DNA of 9,212 bases, from NCBI GenBank assembly GCA_028293225.1, contig JAQGPE010000243.1, positions 1-9,212 of the forward strand. Reading direction: 5' to 3'. This DNA is from Akkermansiaceae bacterium (GTDB lineage Bacteria > Verrucomicrobiota > Verrucomicrobiia > Verrucomicrobiales > Akkermansiaceae). This document shows, piece by piece, positions 6,801 to 9,212 of this stretch. Numbering within the stretch: position 1 is the first letter of the stretch; the number at the start of each line of letters is the position of its first letter. A program made the position numbers and the translations under genes. The notes beneath the pieces are model-generated. The model saw only the letters and a program-made list of their open reading frames with translations, made no database searches and was not told the DNA's origin.

Positions 6801-8086
6801 TCCCGGACCCGCGGGTTGTCGCGCGGATCGTTGCCCGCTGGGACGCCCTTCCCGGGGCCATGCGCACGCTGGTGGTGAATGGCCTGACTTCCGATCGCGC
6901 CAAGGCCGCGGCCTTTGCCGCTGCGGCAGGGCAGGGACAATTCCAGAATCTGGAGGGGGGCGCGCTGGAGCGGCTGCTGCTCATTCTCGGCGAGCAGGAC
7001 CCGGCCATGCAGGCGCTGCTGACAAGGAACGCCGGTCTGCTTTCCCGCGTGATCCGTCTGCCCGGCGATCCCCGCGCCGGCGTGCCACTGGACATCGATC
7101 TCACCGGGCCCTTCACGGTGGAATCCTGGATCCGGCTCGATCCTGGCATCGACAACTCCGACAACCTGCTCGGCCACCACGGCGGCGCGGACTTCAACTT
7201 CTACGACGCCCGCTTCCGCGTCTTCGGCGGGGAGGGGGTCGGCGACCTGATCGTCGCCAACCGCGCCATGACACCGGAGCTTTGGACCCACATCGCCCTG
7301 ACCCGGGATGAGGCCGGAAATCTGAAGATCTACCTGGACGGCGAGCTGGATCAGGATCGCTGCCGCCCCTCACGGGATCCCTTCCTCCATCTCAGCATCG
7401 GCGAGTCGAATCCCGGCCGCGGTTGCAGCGCGAACTACGATGAATTTCGTATCTGGGATGCGGCCCGCACGCCGGAGGAAATCCGCGCCAACTGTCATAC
7501 CCGCTTTGCCGGTCCTCCTCCGCCTCACCTCGTCAGGCGCGTCGCCGGCGACCAACCCGGTTCGCTGAACGCTCCGGCTGCCGTCGCGCTGGTCCAGGAT
7601 TTTCCGTCGCTCATCACTCCGGAACAGGCCGCCGCCCAGGTCGCGAAATTCACCCGCTACCGCGCCATCGCCGCCCAGGCTGGCGATCCCGCCGCCGGCC
7701 GCGCGCTCTTCCAGGCCACCTGCATGATCTGCCACCAGGTGAAGGGCGAGGGCGCCCAGATCGGCCCGGATCTCAGCGGCGTCGGCGCCATGGGCCTCGA
7801 CGGCATTCTGCGCAATGTCCTCGACCCGAATGCCCAGCTGGAAAGCGGCTACTACCGCCACGATGTCGCCACCCGCGATGGCGCGACCCTCAGCGGCTTC
7901 CTGGTCAGCGAATCGCCCGAAGCCCTCACCGTCCGCCCCATCGGCGCCGAACCCAAGGTGATCCCGCGCTCCGAAATTCTCACCCACCACGTCTCAAAGC
8001 GCTCCCTGATGCCGGAGGGCCTTCTCGACGGCATGAGCCCCTCTCAGGTCGCGGATCTCTTCAGCTATCTCCTCACCGTAAAGTGA
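3842..8086 (+). CDS. Secreted multidomain protein: DUF1080, PVC-type dehydrogenase propeller, HEAT region, LamG-like domain, cytochrome c
   Basis: A 1414-residue exported protein. Residues 1-19 form a signal peptide ending LSAA. Residues about 20-205 are DUF1080 (3-keto-disaccharide hydrolase family), with LFNGRTLTGW, NSGIQVRS and the EWNEYRI...WINGVPALDYTE block. Residues about 240-617 are the PVC-type membrane-bound dehydrogenase propeller, related to glucose/sorbosone dehydrogenases: FHLRPGFVAELVASE, an EF-hand-like calcium loop DSNGDGKADRYE (356-367), FRPV (569-572) then GPDGFLYIADWCN, and HGRIWRIRP. Residues about 628-1070 are alpha-helical HEAT-like repeats. Residues about 1083-1220 are a LamG/concanavalin-like jelly roll (GPFTVESWIRL, WTHIALTRD, YDEFRIWDAARTPEEI). 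Residues about 1275-1414 are the family cytochrome c module with CMICH (Cys1294, Cys1297, His1298) and a likely axial Met1390 in SLMPEGL. The likely role is periplasmic sugar oxidation coupled to glycoside cleavage, with electrons passed to heme; the substrate is unknown. The domain calls are firm; the combined reaction is inference. Confidence 0.93.
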   Translation: MNPRLILLALLSFAPLSAAPVSLFNGRTLTGWEMPAGEEKWWRVQDGAITGGLPDQTVPSNLFLATAREYRNFDLRLKLRLGKGEGFINSGIQVRSIREPGQSAMKGYQVDAGIGYWGDLYDEHRREAKIAGAVDQPAIERVVKPWEWNEYRILCEGRRIRSWINGVPALDYTERDSAIPLDGKIAVQVHAGGKCQVEMKDITLDELPDTPGAPSWQQPAPPVIPAPDPANAVVLDPARELASFHLRPGFVAELVASEAQGVGKPVTMAWDARGRMWTMTAFEYPLDGNENPAAAAALYERGGRDKALIFDDPSAPLPLTPRPFAEGLAIPLGLLPDLDGQGALIHYGSQIRHYVDSNGDGKADRYEVVLDGFGTQDSHLMPHQFERAPGGWIYVAQGLFNASQVRRPDGLPFPDGSATRNFEACKLARFRPGGSDFETLTAGPNNIWGLFQNRSGETWLQEANDQGIPVAEFLPGTHYTTGSRDKLRSDAPQMPPSLTVDMGGTGLSGLALADDRGSRFATSYGGNEVIYLANPITNRIQVITTDRATDRHPEYFKREDFLVSSDPCFRPVSIHFGPDGFLYIADWCNKIISHNEVPRNHPDRDKTHGRIWRIRPVDAQPAKPLDLTRLSPEELAEHLDDPNSRIAAMATGLLAATKPAAVLKTLAKTAANPNTPVEGRVSALWAIEGAGLPGLELLENLAGDPSAALRYEAVRAAGEGKLAPADFVRLFSGFARDPNYRVRAGLANAVREHPAADPAMMALVAGLGRAPLSGAGVWETYDRDFERCLARWAMERHGAATEEMLKSATALDPEARLLAIQALPAERAAALLVGELPALQRSLTGSELAILGSQLGQPAVLAGFEAILNDPAKRKPVLVNLIRLDPAQLANPDLAKLVAASCQALIASDPGPANRSLVLEVARRFRLSALEPVVAAWAEHAATPVEAASALSALREMKSGRLDLFEKLLASPDEAVRREALTALAAVPDPRVVARIVARWDALPGAMRTLVVNGLTSDRAKAAAFAAAAGQGQFQNLEGGALERLLLILGEQDPAMQALLTRNAGLLSRVIRLPGDPRAGVPLDIDLTGPFTVESWIRLDPGIDNSDNLLGHHGGADFNFYDARFRVFGGEGVGDLIVANRAMTPELWTHIALTRDEAGNLKIYLDGELDQDRCRPSRDPFLHLSIGESNPGRGCSANYDEFRIWDAARTPEEIRANCHTRFAGPPPPHLVRRVAGDQPGSLNAPAAVALVQDFPSLITPEQAAAQVAKFTRYRAIAAQAGDPAAGRALFQATCMICHQVKGEGAQIGPDLSGVGAMGLDGILRNVLDPNAQLESGYYRHDVATRDGATLSGFLVSESPEALTVRPIGAEPKVIPRSEILTHHVSKRSLMPEGLLDGMSPSQVADLFSYLLTVK

Positions 8087-8100
8087 AATCTCCTTTGGCG

Positions 8101-8117
8101 AACGGAAGTGATCCGTT
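8101..8117 (+). other. Small stem-loop in the gap after the multidomain gene
   Basis: AACGGA (8101-8106) and TCCGTT (8112-8117) form a 6-bp stem with a 5-base loop, 15 bases after the stop of the large gene. No T-run follows, so it is a poor terminator candidate. If it forms at all, it may act as a 3' end stabiliser or processing site between the large gene and the lipoprotein genes. Confidence 0.25.
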
Positions 8118-8163
8118 AGACCGGGTCATGCGATCGATCGGTTCAACTCATGTCGAAAAGAGG

Positions 8164-8559
8164 ATGTTCAGGTTGCTTGGATTCTTTTCACTGACCCTCC
8201 TCCCGGGCGGATGCGCCTCGTTCCGCAGTGAGAATGCTCGCGTCAGTGGCCATTACTCCGATGGCGGCAGGTTCACCGGTTTCGCATTGGATCTCCGCGA
8301 CGATGGATCCTGCTGCTTTACCAGTTGGACCGATGTTCTCGACGAGAAGCACCCAAATGGCTCCAGCGAGGTACATGGAAAGTATCTGGCGAATGGAGAC
8401 CGGATCACGGTCAGATCCAATGATGGCCACCGCACGGACTGGGTGGTCGTCCCAAGGTTTCTGCGCACCGAGCTTTGGTCTCTCACAGAGTATGAGGAGT
8501 ATCGGAAATCCCGCAAGACCCCGCAATCCGCCCTACAGCGTGTGGGCGAAGCTCGATGA
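8164..8559 (+). CDS. Small putative lipoprotein of unknown function
   Basis: A 131-residue protein when started at the ATG at 8164, which puts a hydrophobic signal sequence (MFRLLGFFSLTLLPGGC) at the very N-terminus with Cys17 as the possible lipidated residue. The lipobox is atypical, with Pro at -3 and Gly-Gly before the Cys, so lipidation is likely but not certain. The frame is open back to a GTG at 8083 that overlaps the TGA of the large gene, and an in-frame ATG lies at 8128. Those starts give a long polar leader before the signal sequence and look less likely. The mature part reads as short beta-strands (VSGHYSDGGRFTGFALDL, GDRITVRSNDG, DWVVVPRFL) ending in a charged, probably helical tail. 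It resembles small beta-barrel lipoproteins in pattern only; I do not recognise a family. It lies 77 bases after the large gene and 16 bases before the next, so co-transcription is plausible. Confidence 0.65.
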   Translation: MFRLLGFFSLTLLPGGCASFRSENARVSGHYSDGGRFTGFALDLRDDGSCCFTSWTDVLDEKHPNGSSEVHGKYLANGDRITVRSNDGHRTDWVVVPRFLRTELWSLTEYEEYRKSRKTPQSALQRVGEAR

Positions 8560-8575
8560 TCGATCCATTCATTCC

Positions 8576-9139
8576 ATGACCACCACAGTCAGGATTCTCC
8601 CGTTCGTCATGCTTCTGCTGGCCTCCTGCGCTGTCCCGGGAAATCATTCATCTGCACATGTCTCGGTCGCGCCCGGACGCGGTGCCGGTTCGGCCACTCC
8701 ACGCGGCGCCGCGCGAAAATTCATAGCGACTCTTTTCACCTCGAAAAGGGACTTGCTGAGAGACGGTAAATTCAGGGCGAATCAGCTTTCCTCCCGATTG
8801 GACCTCATTTGCATCGAGGCTCTGAGGCGGTACGAAGCCAAGCTGCCTCATGACCCTTACGACCATACCCTTGAGCCTGGCAATGGAAACGGCGGACTCT
8901 TCGGTGCCTGGTGTCCTCCGACTACCTTTGAAATGAAGCAGATCAAAGCCGGCGGGGACCGCGCAGCGGCTGAAGTCGTCTATCACTGGGGACCGGGCAC
9001 TCAATATGCGGGCGACTCCCGCAGAGTGACCGTGCTGACGGTTCGGGAAAATGGTAGATGGTATGTGGACGATCTCCACAACCATAAGGGGAAGTTCAAT
9101 TCGGAGTTCAGCCTCTCTCAGACGCTTTCAAAGGATTGA
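8576..9139 (+). CDS. Putative lipoprotein, possibly DUF3828/NTF2-like
   Basis: A 187-residue protein starting at the ATG at 8576. The frame is open further upstream, but only through the preceding gene, and this ATG places a classic lipoprotein signal at the N-terminus: a hydrophobic core, then LLLASC with Cys18 as the lipidated residue (Leu-Ala-Ser-Cys lipobox). A low-complexity linker (about 19-45) is followed by a globular part beginning ARKFIATLFTSK. That part includes an acidic/aromatic middle (PHDPYDHT) and ends with a beta-strand run RRVTVLTVRENGRWYVDDLH. The order, with helices first and a final strand ending in W-x-V-D-D, recalls DUF3828-type NTF2-fold domains of exported proteins; this is a pattern impression, not a match. 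Function is unknown. It follows the previous lipoprotein gene by 16 bases and has no clear ribosome-binding site, so translation may depend on coupling to its neighbour. Confidence 0.75.
   Translation: MTTTVRILPFVMLLLASCAVPGNHSSAHVSVAPGRGAGSATPRGAARKFIATLFTSKRDLLRDGKFRANQLSSRLDLICIEALRRYEAKLPHDPYDHTLEPGNGNGGLFGAWCPPTTFEMKQIKAGGDRAAAEVVYHWGPGTQYAGDSRRVTVLTVRENGRWYVDDLHNHKGKFNSEFSLSQTLSKD
9130..9135 (+). promoter_or_regulatory. Shine-Dalgarno-like AAAGGA before a possible next gene
   Basis: AAAGGA lies inside the last codons of the upstream lipoprotein gene and ends 6 bases before the ATG at 9142. The spacing is near ideal, which is the main reason to take the short open frame at the window edge seriously. 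Confidence 0.35.
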
Positions 9140-9141
9140 GC

Positions 9142-9212
9142 ATGCTCATGACCGTTGGAATTGCAAAAAGCCCTCTAGAAAAGGCAATTCTCGGCGGCAC
9201 CGGCCCCTTCTG
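9142..9212 (+). CDS. Possible start of a further gene, cut by the window end
   Basis: An ATG at 9142, two bases after the stop of the lipoprotein gene, opens a frame that runs to the window edge (23 complete codons: MLMTVGIAKSPLEKAIL then GGTGPF). It has a well-placed AAAGGA upstream, and a second in-frame ATG lies at 9148. The GGTG-Pro-Phe stretch faintly recalls the I-x-GGTG-x-F motif of dirigent/allene-oxide-cyclase-like barrels, but so few residues cannot support a family call. If real, it would be a third small gene in the same run. It could equally be a chance open frame in intergenic sequence. Confidence 0.3.
   Translation, partial: MLMTVGIAKSPLEKAILGGTGPF

Noticed and set aside
8228..8575. 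Upstream extension of the second lipoprotein frame, overlapping the first lipoprotein gene
   Set aside because: It would bury the clear lipoprotein signal peptide in mid-protein; the ATG at 8576 explains the signal and lipobox.
9158..9190. GAATTGC/GCAATTC inverted repeat after the last lipoprotein gene, considered as a terminator
   Set aside because: Only 7 AT-rich base pairs with a 19-base loop and no T-run; it also lies inside the possible next gene.

Overview
The window looks like chromosomal DNA from a high-GC member of the Verrucomicrobiota (Luteolibacter/Haloferula-like, inferred). The strongest clue is a very large secreted protein carrying the PVC-type membrane-bound dehydrogenase propeller together with a DUF1080 domain, a HEAT-repeat region and a C-terminal CxxCH cytochrome c module. 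This combination is typical of Planctomycetes and Verrucomicrobia. No RNA genes, CRISPR arrays, insertion sequences or phage genes are visible.

Layout from left to right: (1) the 3' end of a GH125 exo-alpha-1,6-mannosidase gene on the + strand, ending at 374. (2) A strong inverted repeat at 413-444, probably a two-way terminator between convergent genes. (3) A long minus-strand gene (469-3438) for a membrane-anchored M11/metzincin-like metallopeptidase with two C-terminal ricin-type beta-trefoil lectin domains. (4) A divergent intergenic region of about 400 bases holding a perfect hairpin in the protease leader and a spaced inverted repeat. (5) The 1414-residue multidomain protein (3842-8086, +). 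(6) Two small lipoprotein-like genes (8164-8559 and 8576-9139, +) in a tight same-strand run. (7) A possible start of a further gene, cut by the window edge at 9142.

How the genes may work together: all the recognisable products are probably exported and point to breakdown of complex glycans or glycoproteins. The mannosidase trims alpha-mannosides. The lectin-bearing protease could bind and cut glycosylated protein. The giant protein joins a putative 3-keto-glycoside hydrolase domain, a sugar-dehydrogenase-like propeller and a heme module in one chain, so it could oxidise a sugar, cleave the keto-glycoside and pass on the electrons. That last proposal is an inference from domain content and is the most interesting idea in the window. 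The two small lipoproteins downstream are of unknown function. The remaining space is ordinary intergenic sequence, and the long open frames antisense to the two large genes look like shadows of high-GC coding sequence.
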